Assembly: GCA_905250125.1 (NCBI GenBank)
Contig: CAJNOL010000659.1
Coordinates: 44,019 to 108,018 of the forward strand
DNA: 64,000 nucleotides
Source: Rotaria sordida
Taxonomy: Eukaryota; Rotifera; Eurotatoria; Philodinida; Philodinidae
Direction of reading: 5' to 3'
Shown: positions 11,831-23,509 of the stretch, in pieces
Layout of the letters: each line of letters begins with the position of its first letter
How positions within the stretch are numbered: the stretch's first letter is position 1
Translations under genes and position numbers: made by a program
The notes under the pieces: model-generated
The model's database searches: none
What the model was told of the DNA's origin: nothing
The model's input: the letters and a program-made list of their open reading frames with translations, nothing else

Positions 11831-13558
11831 GATGCGCTCTAGGCTCCTTTCTTCATCTTTTTGATTTACGTATATAGAGATACCTGTGATATTCATGCTC
11901 CCTTATAAATCAAGCGAGAAACTTGAGTGAGTAATGATAAGACGTACTGTTGTGTTGTGTTGTGTAATTTTCGTCAAAAAACTGTAGGACTGCTATCTCT
12001 CCATGATAAGCAGGTGTAATTACAAGGGTGAAATAGCCATCTTTTTTACTTTTTGGTCAAAGCCTTCACAGAAAAAATAAAGAAAAAGTCAGACATGGAG
12101 CCATAAAATATGTTGAAAAATGCTTGAAGATGTGACGAGACTGTCTTTGACATAACTTTATATCTGCCATGACAACAATTCATCGAATAAGTCTCACTTC
12201 TGCCAGAGCTCGAGAGGAAAGAAGAATATCCAACCTTTCGGCTACTTTGTCGTAAAGGACGCTGCTTGGAGGCAGTTGCATAAGCCCGATATCTTCCCTA
12301 CAACTAAGACTAGCTGCAGCTCTAGTCGAAGATCGGCCTGACTCAGAGTTCTTGTGTTCGATTGTTTGAGTTTTCCGTACAAGTTAGCCACGAAAGCCGA
12401 TGCATTTTGCGACGTTGTCAGCATGTTATCGTACAGATGATCCGAGACAAATAGCCATTAGTAACTAGGCATGCACCAAAACCAAAATTAGTTTTGAAGT
12501 TTTGGTATTGAAGCTTTGGTTTTGTCGTAGTTTTGGTTTTGCCGTATTGGTTTTGATATGGTTTTGGTACCAACAGTATTGATTTTGATCAAGTCTTGAT
12601 TTCTTTTTGGCTTTGGTTGTGGCTCTGAGATATTATTGAAAAAAAATCTTTTGAAACAAAAAATGTTCAGTAATCATCGTTATTCCCTCCCTAATGAAAA
12701 GCATAGATGAGTCAGTGAGTTTTGCCTACTAGAAGTGATAGATGTCATTTTCTTGATTGCAAAAACAACACCAAAGTATTAGAATGTATGTCAGTTTTGA
12801 CGTTTTCATTCGGAATAATAACAGGTTGGCCGAAAAGTTCGTGCAAGTATTATCGTTTTTTAAACAGAATGTAGGTGAGTTGAAGGCTTATAACTTTTTG
12901 AAGAAAGGAGTTATAGAGCTGCAGTCTTCAGCATTCAAAAGTGGACAGTGAGGGACCCAAATCCATGTAAAAAAAAGAAATTTTTGAATTGCTTTCCAGT
13001 CTAACTCTAGCTAACTACCAACGACAAAATGACTGCGAATCACATTTTTTATGTAACTTTTGATAGAAACAAGATAGGAAGTTGCAGTTTCCGCCGTTGG
13101 AAAGCGGAGATAAAGAAGCATGGAAACGTATTTTACAAACTTTTCTAAATATGCTTTTTGAGTCTTTTAAAGTCCATTTTCCAAAAATGGGTAGGGAAAA
13201 AACAGTTTTTATCAAACAGAAAAAAAGAAAAAAAGTTTTATTTTTCACAGGAACTGTTAGAAAAATCGGCTTCTAGTTCCGAGTAGAATACTTATAACTC
13301 CTGAACGATTGAAGCTCAGAATCTGAGCGGTGCACAGTTTTATAGATCTTCAATTGTCGCGTTCAATATATATCAGATAGTTGAAAATTCCTTGTAGTCA
13401 TCTATCAAAAACGTTGTTTCACAAAAAGCTCTATTGAAAACTTTAGAAAAACCAAGTCAAAAAGTCTATAACATATGATTCAATGTGTCTTAATTTCCTC
13501 TTTCCAATAGTGAAAACCGCAGCTCTACATCTTGTTTCTGTCAAAAGTTACATGAAAA
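11831..13558. other. Intergenic with TTTGGTTTTG-type low-complexity stretch
   Basis: No supported gene. At 12470-12626 a degenerate run of TTTTGG-containing words occurs (about a dozen copies, irregular spacing). The remaining sequence is unremarkable AT-rich DNA. Confidence 0.5.
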
Positions 13559-13674
13559 ATGCGATTCGCAGTCATTTTGTCGTTAGTAGTATGCATTCAC
13601 GTAACTCTAAATCACCCTCTATTGGCACTTACATCTACCATGATAACACAGCAGTGGACAACAGTACCAATCGA

Positions 13675-13724
13675 TCGGGAAATTGTTCCACTTCAAGGTG
13701 AAATGCTTTACCCCACAAAAACTC
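13675..13724 (+). repeat. Left 50-bp inverted repeat bounding the 152-bp satellite
   Basis: This 50-bp segment (starting TCGGGAAATTGTTCC) aligns without gaps to the reverse complement of 16111-16160 with about 40 of 50 matches. It directly precedes the satellite array. Confidence 0.8.
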
Positions 13725-16110
13725 ATGCATTACAAGGAGAAATGGAAAAAGCATTATATATATGCATCGATGACTCATTGTTCTCCTACATATATTCCAT
13801 TTCTCAGTGTCTATTATACATTTCCACTGGAAAGGATAGAAACGGTTCATACATTTCTCCTAGAAACTTTTCCATTCCTACTGGAGAAAATACATTTCCA
13901 CTAGAATTTCACCTTAAAATGAAAAAATAAATTTATTCATTTCTTCCTCTAATTTAAGAATAACTTCATCGATTTCTCCTTATATGTTTTACATTTCTTC
14001 TTGTGAGAGTAGAAATGGATTATGCATTTCTGTTGAAAAATTTTGTATTTCAGCTGGAGAAAATGCATTTCTACTAGAATCTCTCCTTAAAGTGAAAAAA
14101 TAAATTTATTCATTTCTCCTTACAATGTAAGAGTAAGTTCATCGATTTCTCCTTGTCAGGGTAGAAATGCATTATGGATTTCTGTTGAAAAATTTTGTAT
14201 TTCTGCCGCAGAAAATCCATTTCTACTAGAATTTGTCCTTAAAGTGAAAAAATAAACTTATTCGTTTCTTCTGATAATTTAAGAAGAAGTCGATCGATTT
14301 CTCCTTATATGTTTTACATTTCTGCTTGTGAGAGTAGAAATGGATTATGGATTTCTGTTGAAAAATTTTATATTTCTGCTGGAGAAAATCCATTTCTACT
14401 ACAATTCCTCCCTAAAGTGAAAAAATAAACTTATTCATTTCTCCTTATAATGTAAGAATAAGTTCATCGATTTCTCCTTGTGAGGGTAGAAATGGATTAT
14501 GGGTTTCCGTTGAACAATTTTGTATTTCTGCTGGAGAAAATCCATTTCTACTAGAATTCCTCCTTAAAGTGAAAAAATTAATTTACTCATTTCTCCTTAT
14601 AATGTAAGAGTAAGTTCATCGATTTCTCCTTGTCAGGGTAGATATGGATTATGGATTTCTGTTCAAAGATTTTGTATTTCTGCTGGAGAAAATCCTTTTC
14701 TACTAGAAGTTCCCCTTAAAGTGAAAAAATAAATTTATTCATTTCTCCTTATAATGTAAGAATAAGTTTATGGATTTCTCCTTGTGAGGGTAGAAATGGA
14801 TTATGGATTTCTGTTGAAAAATTTTATATTTCTGCTGGAGAAAATCTATTTCCACTAGAATTTCTCCTTAAAGTGAAAAAATTAATTTATTCATTTCTCC
14901 TTATAATGTAAGAATAAGTTTATCGATTTCTCCTTGTGACGGCAGAAATGAATTATGGATTTCTGCTGAAAAATTTTATATTTCTGCTGGAGAAAATCCA
15001 TTTCGACTAGAACTTCTCCTTAAAGTGAAAAAATTAATTTATTCATTTCTCGTTATAATGTAAGAGTAAGTTCATCGATTTCTCCTTGTGAGGGTAGAAA
15101 TGGATTATGGGTTTCTGTTGAACAATTATGTATTTCTGCTGGAGAAAATCCATTTCTACTAGAATTCCTCCTTAAAGTGAAAAAATTAATTTATTCATTT
15201 CTCCTTATAATGTAAGAGTAAGTTCATCGATTTCTCCTTGTCACGGTAGATATGGATTATGGATTTCTGTTGAAAAATTTTCTATTTCTGCCGCAGAAAA
15301 TTCATTTCTACTAGAATTTGTCCTTAAAGTGAAAAAATAAATTTATTCATTTCTCCTTATAATGAAAGAGTAAGTTCATCGATTTCTGCTTCTGAGGGTA
15401 GATATGGATTATGGATTTCTGTTCAAAGATTTTGTATTTCTGCTGGAGAAAATCCATTTCTACTAGAACTTCTCCTTAAAGTGAAAAAATAAACTTATTG
15501 ATTTCTTCTTATAGTTTAAAAATTAGTTGATCGATTTCTTCTTATATGTTTTACATTTCTCCTTGTGAGAGTAGAAATGGATTATAGATTTCTGTTGAAA
15601 AATTTTGTATTTCTGCTGGAGAAAATCCATTTCTACGAGAACTTCTCCTTAAAGTGAAAGAATAAACTTAGTGATTTCTTCTTATAGTTTAAGAATTAGT
15701 TGATCGATTTCTCCTTATATGTTTTACATTTCTCTTTGTGAGAGTAGAAATGTATTATAGATTTCTGGTGGAAAATTTTGTATTTCCGGTGGAGAAAATC
15801 CATTTCTACTAGAAGTTTTCTTTAAAGTGAAAAAATTAATTTATTCATTTCTCCTTATAATGTAAGAATAAATTGTTCGATTTCTCCTTGTCCGGGTAGA
15901 AATGGATTATGGATTTCTATTCAAAGATTTTGTATTTCTGCTAGAGAAAATCCATTTCTACTAGAATTTCTCCTTAAGGTGAAAAAATAAATTTATTCAT
16001 TTCGCCTTATAATGTAAGAATAAGTTCATCGATTTCTCCTTGTGACGGTAGAAATCGAATATGGATTTCTGTTGAAAAATTTTGTATTTGTATGGAAAGC
16101 GTTTCTGCTC
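13725..16110. repeat. Satellite array with unit lengths of exactly 152 or 173 bp
   Basis: Fourteen copies of the landmark TTAAAGTGAAAAA (or a one-base variant) start at 13918, 14091, 14243, 14416, 14568, 14720, 14872, 15024, 15176, 15328, 15480, 15653, 15826 and 15978. The spacings are only 152 or 173 bp. The 21-bp difference is one extra ATATGTTTTACATTTC-type block. Each unit is built from ATTTCTNCT / GGAGAAAT words in both orientations. Units differ by scattered substitutions but almost never in length. No long ORF crosses it. The first 200 bp (13725-13930) are a looser version of the same words. Confidence 0.93.
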
Positions 16111-16160
16111 GACTTTGTGTGGGGTAAAGGATTTCTGCTGTAAGTGGAACAGTTTCTCGA
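16111..16160 (-). repeat. Right 50-bp inverted repeat bounding the 152-bp satellite
   Basis: The reverse complement of the 13675-13724 segment with about 80% identity. Shared cores are TGTTCCACTT and CTTTACCCCACA. It closes the array on the right. Confidence 0.8.
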
Positions 16161-17645
16161 TTTTGGGGGATATCGTCCAGCCCTCTGATAACAACACATA
16201 TGTTCCTAAAAAATCTAGAATTCTAGAATTGATGTACGAATGGAGCACAGATTCGGGTTCTCCACCCAAGAAAACCTTGAAGTATCATCTCTGTAATTGG
16301 AAGATAGAGCTCGAATTGTGGATCAATTAGAGCATGGACAAAAACAGAACCGATTTCCGTTTAATTATCTTTGCAATAGGTGAGTCTGCTTTCTTGTTTC
16401 CTTATATTTTATATACCATTTTGTAGCTCGTAAAATTCTCTATCGAATGGTATATAATAGTTTGGGTTTTATTTGACTATAGTAGGAGAAGTTTTTTATG
16501 AAAGCGGAGATAGGTCGATCTTCGCATAGGAAAGCATAGGGACAAATCACTATTTTTGCAAAAACTCAGCAATGGCTCGGCCAATCATTCTCATCTTCGA
16601 ACTTGACCGAGATATTGTTGAGACTAAGCTGTGTAGAAAATTTCATCGTGATCGGACTCTCCTTTCAAAAGTTATCGTGTAAACGGACGGACACACTGAC
16701 CGATTCTAGAGTGTACTCACTTTTTGAGTACACAAAAATAAATGTTTACTGTGTTTTCTATACCTCCTATATCTCCTATACCTCCTATACCTATATATCT
16801 ATATACCTCTTACCTTAGGACATAATCGAGTTTCCGGGGATATTCTCCGAAGACATGTAATCGGGTTTTTGTGATTAGAGTGTTTTACTACCAATATTCA
16901 TTTGATTTAAATTTTTTCAATTTTACATACAGAATAGCAATGATAAAATTATGATACTTACTGTACTTTTTCGTTAATAAGTGTTGTTTATCTTTTTCTT
17001 TTTGAGTATTATTATTCGTAGTCGACGATTTTATTTTTGTAGTTTTCACGTGTTCTTATATGCACTCGTTTATTTTATTTTATTTTTGCTCACATAAGCA
17101 ATAAAAAAAGATTTTATTCATGAGGTAGCTAATATCGTCATTCTTTCATAAGCAATATTTATCATTATAATTTAAAATGAGGACTATATGCACTGCATAT
17201 GTATATATCAGTTTGAAACATGTATGATGAAGAGATTCATAAATTACACACAAAAAATGAAATATACCTTGATCATATTATGATCACATTTTTTTTCTTG
17301 TTCTGTCATAAGTATACCTTTTTTTTTGTCCTTGACACACTTTTTATATGCTGATGGTATATGATAAAAAAAAAAAAAACTAATACACATAAGTTTGTTA
17401 AGATGAATTATTTTAATACAAACTAATAGAATTGACAACTAAATTGCTCGTTGTATGAGAGGAATAGAGTCCGAAACATTGTTTTCAAACCACCTTAGAC
17501 ATTGCTGAATGCTCGGAACGAATGGTACTAGTCTTTTTTTGGCCGATACACGCATCTGAAAACATACTCTTTGTCAAGCCATTAGTTTCTGAATGAATTT
17601 AACGCTTGATGCTCAAACAGTATAGACTCATCTATCGCATTGTTC
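16161..17645. other. Intergenic with possible transposon-tail remnant
   Basis: No gene. Around 16610-16710 there is a stretch (AAATTTCATCGTGATCGGAC ... GTAAACGGACGGACACACTG) of a kind often found at the ends of degraded eukaryotic transposons. This is recognition by style only. A short CTCCTATAC microsatellite follows at about 16760-16815. Confidence 0.35.
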
Positions 17646-17649
17646 AGAG

Positions 17650-17730
17650 GATGTGGGTGTGCGTGAGTATAGGAGTCGGTGTAATTCAAGACTAGAGATA
17701 CACCCACACCCACACCCACACCCACACCCA
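17650..17730. repeat. TGTGGG-type hairpin H1
   Basis: The G-rich left arm GATGTGGGTGTGCGTGAG (17650-17667) and C-rich right arm of about five ACACCC units (17700-17730) are separated by 32 nt. G-rich is on the left and C-rich on the right, as in all other copies. Confidence 0.9.
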
Positions 17731-20700
17731 ATGATATTTTTATGAGTAAAACATTGTGTCTCATTAAAATATTTTAATTAATGATAGAACAAGCTAAACG
17801 AAAATAATATTTTCATGAGAAAAAAAATCAGGTATCTTATCAATATGTCATCATAAATGATCGAACAAGCAAAAAGATGGTAGTAATTGTATGAAACAAA
17901 TAAGATACCTAATCAGTATTTGATCATTAATTATTTCACGAACACGGATGAAGGCACACAAATCAAACTTATATTAGTAATGTATATATAAGTAACGGCA
18001 TGTTTTTATCTCTAGTGTAAAACAACGCCGATATATTAGTGTTATTCTGTTCCTCAGCACACAAGACTTCGTATAATACAGAGAGTAAACGTAAGTGTTT
18101 TGAAATTGCATTTTCTTCAGAGAGTGTTTTTTGTCATCAGTATTCAGTGAATTTTTTTATTCTTAAATAATATCACTAAGCTTATATTATTTCTTTTTTT
18201 GGTATCATAGTAATTATTTTCCTGCAGACAAAAATGTTCCGAAAATCTGTATGAAATGAATAGTAAATATTAACTACTGTAAAGCCACGCTTGTCATAAA
18301 ACGTCTGTAACAGGTATTGTCAATCAGCTCTGTGATGTCCCACGTAGAAAAAAGACCGTTGAACATTATGTTCTTTTACCATTTGAAAAGGCTGGACCTC
18401 GCTGAAATTAGATATGATACTGTACAGATAAAAAGTGTTTCAAGAAATTTTCATAGAGAGATTTCTCTTCAACTGAGTTTTGGCGAAGAATTTCCTCAGT
18501 ATATAATCTTCAGAGCAAATAGTTCTAATTAGATAACAACTGTTTTTATTTTATCAACAAAAAGTCGTGTCGGTAGGTTTTGGAAAAACCGTGTTTGTCC
18601 TAAAATAACTTTGTGGTTAGAATTATCCAGAAAATTCTCAAGTCAAAAGGACAAAGTGGGATAATGGGCTCATTTGGTGTTTGTGTTATCCAATGCCTCC
18701 ATGATGAAGATAAAAATCATAAAAGATTCTTCAGTAACAGATAATGGGCGCATAGTTCTGGCAAAATGGTGATTGCATTGAAATACCTCTAGCTCTAAAA
18801 CTTTGATGTATATTTTTCGATCACGACGAACAATCATAAGTGTAAAACAGTTCAATTTTCCTGTAGTTCCATAGCACAATCATAGTACTAAAAAATAATG
18901 GTGCCTTAGCATAAACGACTCCCTAGCCTTTCGCTTGATATCTCTCTGGATTTTTATGGTATCAAGCCACAAGGAACTAATTAAATAAACGCTTTCTTTG
19001 AGTTTTGAAAGCTGTACTCCGTAAGTGTACATCAGAACTCTTTCATTAAAAGCCTATAGAGTTAAATAAACGTTAGCTTTCATGAATTTTCGAAAATATT
19101 CCTGTTTTTCAATGTATTTTTCCAGTTTTTAGAAAAAACCGGACAACTTATCGTAGCATTTTTACTTGGAGCACGTTTTTGGTTTGTACTAATGCCACTA
19201 AAAGATACTATAATACAAGGCTAGACGCATCTGAAATGGTGCTACTTCGAATAGTTTAAGTGTTAATAGTACGGAAAAGCATGTAAGATAATGGCTAGTT
19301 TTCCTGAAAAATAAATTTTCTACGTACAACTTTTTACATGCTGCTTCAGTATCAACCAAAAATACGAGTTCGTATCAATGAAAACTGCTCGAAAGTGACT
19401 GCTGATAGACTTTTGCAGTATTGTTATGGTGAATTTTTCCTTTTATATCTGCATTGCCCATTTCTGTAGGACTTAGTAGAGAACTCAATGCTGAAAGTTT
19501 TTGGAGAAAATCCGTTTCGACACAATAAGTGTTGCTTTCAATCTAAATAAAAAAATTGTAGTACTGATATTTGAAATAAAACATATCGTTATGATTGTTT
19601 TTCGAGACTCACCTAAATAGAAAAAAAGACGATTCATTTTGTTTTTCAACCAATACTAACTGGCAATTTATTATTGAAATGAATCCAAATACAAAAAAAC
19701 TGATTTGACTTTCTTCAGTGGAGATTTACCTTTTCAGTTGTTCTTCCGATTGATTTGGATAGACTAGATAAAATTGTATTTGTAAAAATAATATCTGTTA
19801 TTTTAATTGTTCAGATGAACTTCAATAAAAAGAATTGAATTAATATCTTAAAATAAAACTTACTAGCGAAGTTGTTATCGAAAATTGTTACAAAAAGAAA
19901 ATAATTGAAAATAAACCTTTTCAACTGTTACTTTCCGTTCCGCTTATATTTAACATTGATCTAAAAGAACAAAATATAATTTTTATTCTAATTTACTAGC
20001 TTAAAACTCATCCTATCTATTACTTATTCTTTAATTCCTATCTTGTCTTTGTAACAGTTCGATGCGCTTGCAACCAATCACTTGGTTACATTTCTCGTTT
20101 ATGAACATATGTGATTTAGAATATATTTAAAATGTTTATGCACTTGATGGTATAAGAGCACGAGAAAAATTCCTTAGCGACTCCTCAGTGATTCTGTAAG
20201 GGAGATTGGATTAGGATATCCTGTCCCACAGGACAGAGCAGAAAAGTTGTCCTGTACCCAACTCTGCTCTGCACTCTGCTCTGCTTGCCACCCTGCAGTT
20301 TCAATGATTAGTTTTTATATTGCTTACGAGAAAAAAATGGGCGATATAAATTGCTTAGATCTTTTCATATATTATTGTTGGAAAGTGCTAGCCTTTCACT
20401 GAACGATAGGTGCATATGTAAGAAACCCAACCGAAGCAACAATCTAGTTCACAAAAGTAACACAGAGTTCAGTAAAAAAAGTAATCGAATATAGGCCATC
20501 AAATAGTTCTCCACACTACTATGGGCCAAGCAACAATTTTCTATATAACCATCGAATATCGTGTATAAAAGGGAACTTCAACATCGAAATCCTGAATTTT
20601 TCTATTTAAGCCAAGTGTAAATACTATAGTGTATGTAATATCGAATTCTAAATTCTTGTAATTAATTTTATTAGTCAAACTTCACTAATACTTGATAATA

Positions 20701-23509
20701 AACATAGATGCAACACTCGTAGTTGTTTTTCCTCAATTTTTATTGAAATTTGCTAGATATCAATAACTGAAATATTACAAAATACGAAAATTGAGTCTAG
20801 ATATCGATTTCCCATTCTCGATTACTTTTGCTGGAGCTTTCTTGAAAACTAAGATTTTTCTATCTTGCTACTAGACGAATGTTTCTTTCTGGTTATGTTC
20901 ACAGATGATGATATATAAATATCTTCCGCTTAGAAAACCCTTTCTTTCAGAAAGGTGAATAAAAAAAAAAGATTCCGTTTGTTCATTATTAACACAATGA
21001 AAAAATAGTACAAAAATATCCAAAACTAAGCAAGTAAGAAAATTAGAAACGAGTTGATAGTTGATATTTTGTGTACTTGAATGAAATTGTTTGAAAAAAT
21101 ATATCTCCTCTTCAAAGAAACAGCTTAGAGATCGAAAGTAACTTTTGCGAAAACTACGTGTAGAGTGAACGACACTTATGGAATTCTTATGAGAAAAATC
21201 ATACGTCTTAATCACATATCATGAAAGTGTTCACCAGCACATCTTTCGTTTCGTTCTGAAATGGTACAAATACTTCCTCAAGGCGTGTTTTTGGGTCGAA
21301 AGAAGTAAAAAAATACTAATTCGAGTTTGAGAAAAACGTTAGTTATATAAAATCGACACAGACCATAAGAGAGGATTCTAGTCGGTGCTTTTATTTGAAA
21401 TCCTTACGTATTCATGTCCATATAGAATGCCAGCAGTACGCGCCTTTTTTCCAAATAAATTAGTAAAATCAAGTACTTAGTCTCATACAATAAGGTGAAC
21501 TATAGATGACTTCAGAATATTTTTCTATGATCCTAATTTGGAATCTACTGTTGACGCGAAAACCGACTTTCTGAATAGGTGTTCCTCTGATATAGTATGC
21601 AGTAAAATCTGAATTTTTTGACATGACAACACACGAAGAGATTCCAATCAGTCACATTTATAAGCTTAACATGAAACTGAACTTAAATGATCGAATGATA
21701 TACAAACTATCTCAAAACATTATAAGAAGTCATGGAATACATGTATACATAAAAGCGGGATTCTTAAAGAGCAAAAAAATATTGTGTTGTCATTGATGAG
21801 TATGAACTATTTGAAAGAACCACTCGAACATGTCATGGTTGTAGCGTTAGATAATAGAAGGACCGCAGCAAAAAAAAAGACAGCGAAATCGTCAATTTAA
21901 TAAAAACATAAGATTTTTTAAAGATGTGACGAAACAGGCAGAAACAAACCGATATATTGTCAATCGAGGCTTGCTGAAAATATTACGGAAGCAATATTTT
22001 GACACCATCTCGAATCATATCTATAGTGGAGACACAAGTTATTACGCATATCCAGAAAAAGTTAAGTGATGAGATGTTTTTGAGATGCCATACTTTATGC
22101 AATGTTCGTCCCTTACACCCGGTGATATGACTAGTATACTATAGATGCTACTCATAATATCGATTACAGTGCTTTGAGTAATTATGTATTAAGATTTAAA
22201 AAACTAGCTGAGTAATAATTTCCATATATACGACAGTTCAAAATAAGCCGTCTTCGATGATCTTGCACACTTGTTGCACATCTAAATCATATTTTATACG
22301 GCTTCTAATGAGTTAATATCTGAGAGCAGATGTTGCCAGCAGCAATACTCGAGGAAGACGAGAATTAATAACGAATCGAGCTGCTTCTTAGTTGCACTTG
22401 ACAAATTTTTTTGGATATCAGTTGAAAAATGACGGCTACGCTCAAGAAATTTTTTTTCTAAGTTTGAAGGTGATCGTGTCCTTTCTCTGGATGTATCAAT
22501 CGATATGACCTACACTTTTCTAGATAACCATTGCCACTGATGTCTATTCATGGACATCATTACAACTATAAGCTTGATTATTCGATTTTTTACTGCTACC
22601 TTAATGTCATTGAACACAGCATCCAAAATAATCGTAACTTGAGCTGAGAGATGAAGAAACACAAATCTTCTAAGACCATTTCATCTGGGTGAGATATAGT
22701 TTTGTCGAAATAATATCAATTCATCACAATTTTCTGATGTCGAACAAATGTATTTCGCTCAAACATGTAAAAACATGCACAAAACCGGAAATGGCTTGCA
22801 TGGAAAATATTTATACTCTACTTTAATATACTTTTTCCCAAAACTAATTCAAAAGAAAAAGATGAGTTCTCGATGTGATGCATTTCGATAACTTTTTTTT
22901 CTAAACGTTAAAAAGAGGATCAAATAACTTCGATGTGTCTTTTATATGTAGAAACTTTAGAACATTTTAGGATTGTTCAAGTCACAATTCTAAAAATGGT
23001 GATTACGGTGCCTTGACCAAGGTTCGACGGATCTGAAGTTATACTACCGACTGTTTTAAAAAATATGGCTAGAAAACATGTTGAAAATCTTATATCTGAA
23101 AGTATCCATGGAAGAGAATTGAAAACAGAAAAAATAACGAGTACTAGTTTTGACAGAAATCAACAAAAACTAAATAAGCGTTAGCTAGTCAAAAAAACAT
23201 TTGAAGCAGTAGCTTTGATAGTCGTTTTAATATGCTGCAGTATTCATGCAAGTGTTTTGATCAGATATAAGTTTATCGCCAAGAATCTTGTTCAGTCTTC
23301 TCAACATATTAAATACATTTATTTAATAGTTGGAAACTCGTTGATATTGCAGAGAAAAGTTGTCCCCTGATACATGTATCGACTGAATGAATTAGGCAAA
23401 ACGATTGCATCGACAGTTTTCTGTAGAAACTTCTCATGGTTAGAGACATTCTTTTATGCTCATATCATGTATGTGTCCTTCCTTAACTATTGTCTCATCG
23501 TAGATTGAA
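17731..23509. other. Long gene-poor stretch
   Basis: Nearly 5.8 kb with no gene I can support; the longest ORFs (114 aa at 20871-21215 minus, 71 aa at 18317-18532 plus) show no family features. At 20219-20290 a cluster of CTGTCC / CTCTGCTCTG words occurs, including a CCTGTCCCACAGGACAG palindrome. A TATAAAAG and several AATAAA-like signals between 20570 and 20710 could belong to an old solo LTR, but no matching ends were found. Confidence 0.45.
23480..23509 (+). promoter_or_regulatory. 3' splice acceptor just upstream of ATG 23510
   Basis: A pyrimidine-rich stretch ending TCATCGTAG lies 6 nt before the ATG at 23510. It is the plus-strand equivalent of the acceptors seen before the dynamin, GNAT, 509-aa and monooxygenase genes, and it supports 23510 as a real gene start. 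Confidence 0.45.

Noticed and set aside
13725..16110. CRISPR array
   Set aside because: Regular spacing, but the units are 152/173 bp, similar throughout with no unique spacers, and the host is eukaryotic.
17582..17764. Minus-strand ORF with a Gly-Val repeat
   Set aside because: The Gly-Val run is the translated TGTGGG hairpin arm, not a protein feature.
20160..20720. Solo LTR (TATAAAAG, AATAAA-like signals)
   Set aside because: No TG...CA ends with flanking target duplication could be found and no second copy is in the window.
21600..22500. Degraded transposase
   Set aside because: A few protein-like stretches exist, but no catalytic motif or terminal repeats could be identified.
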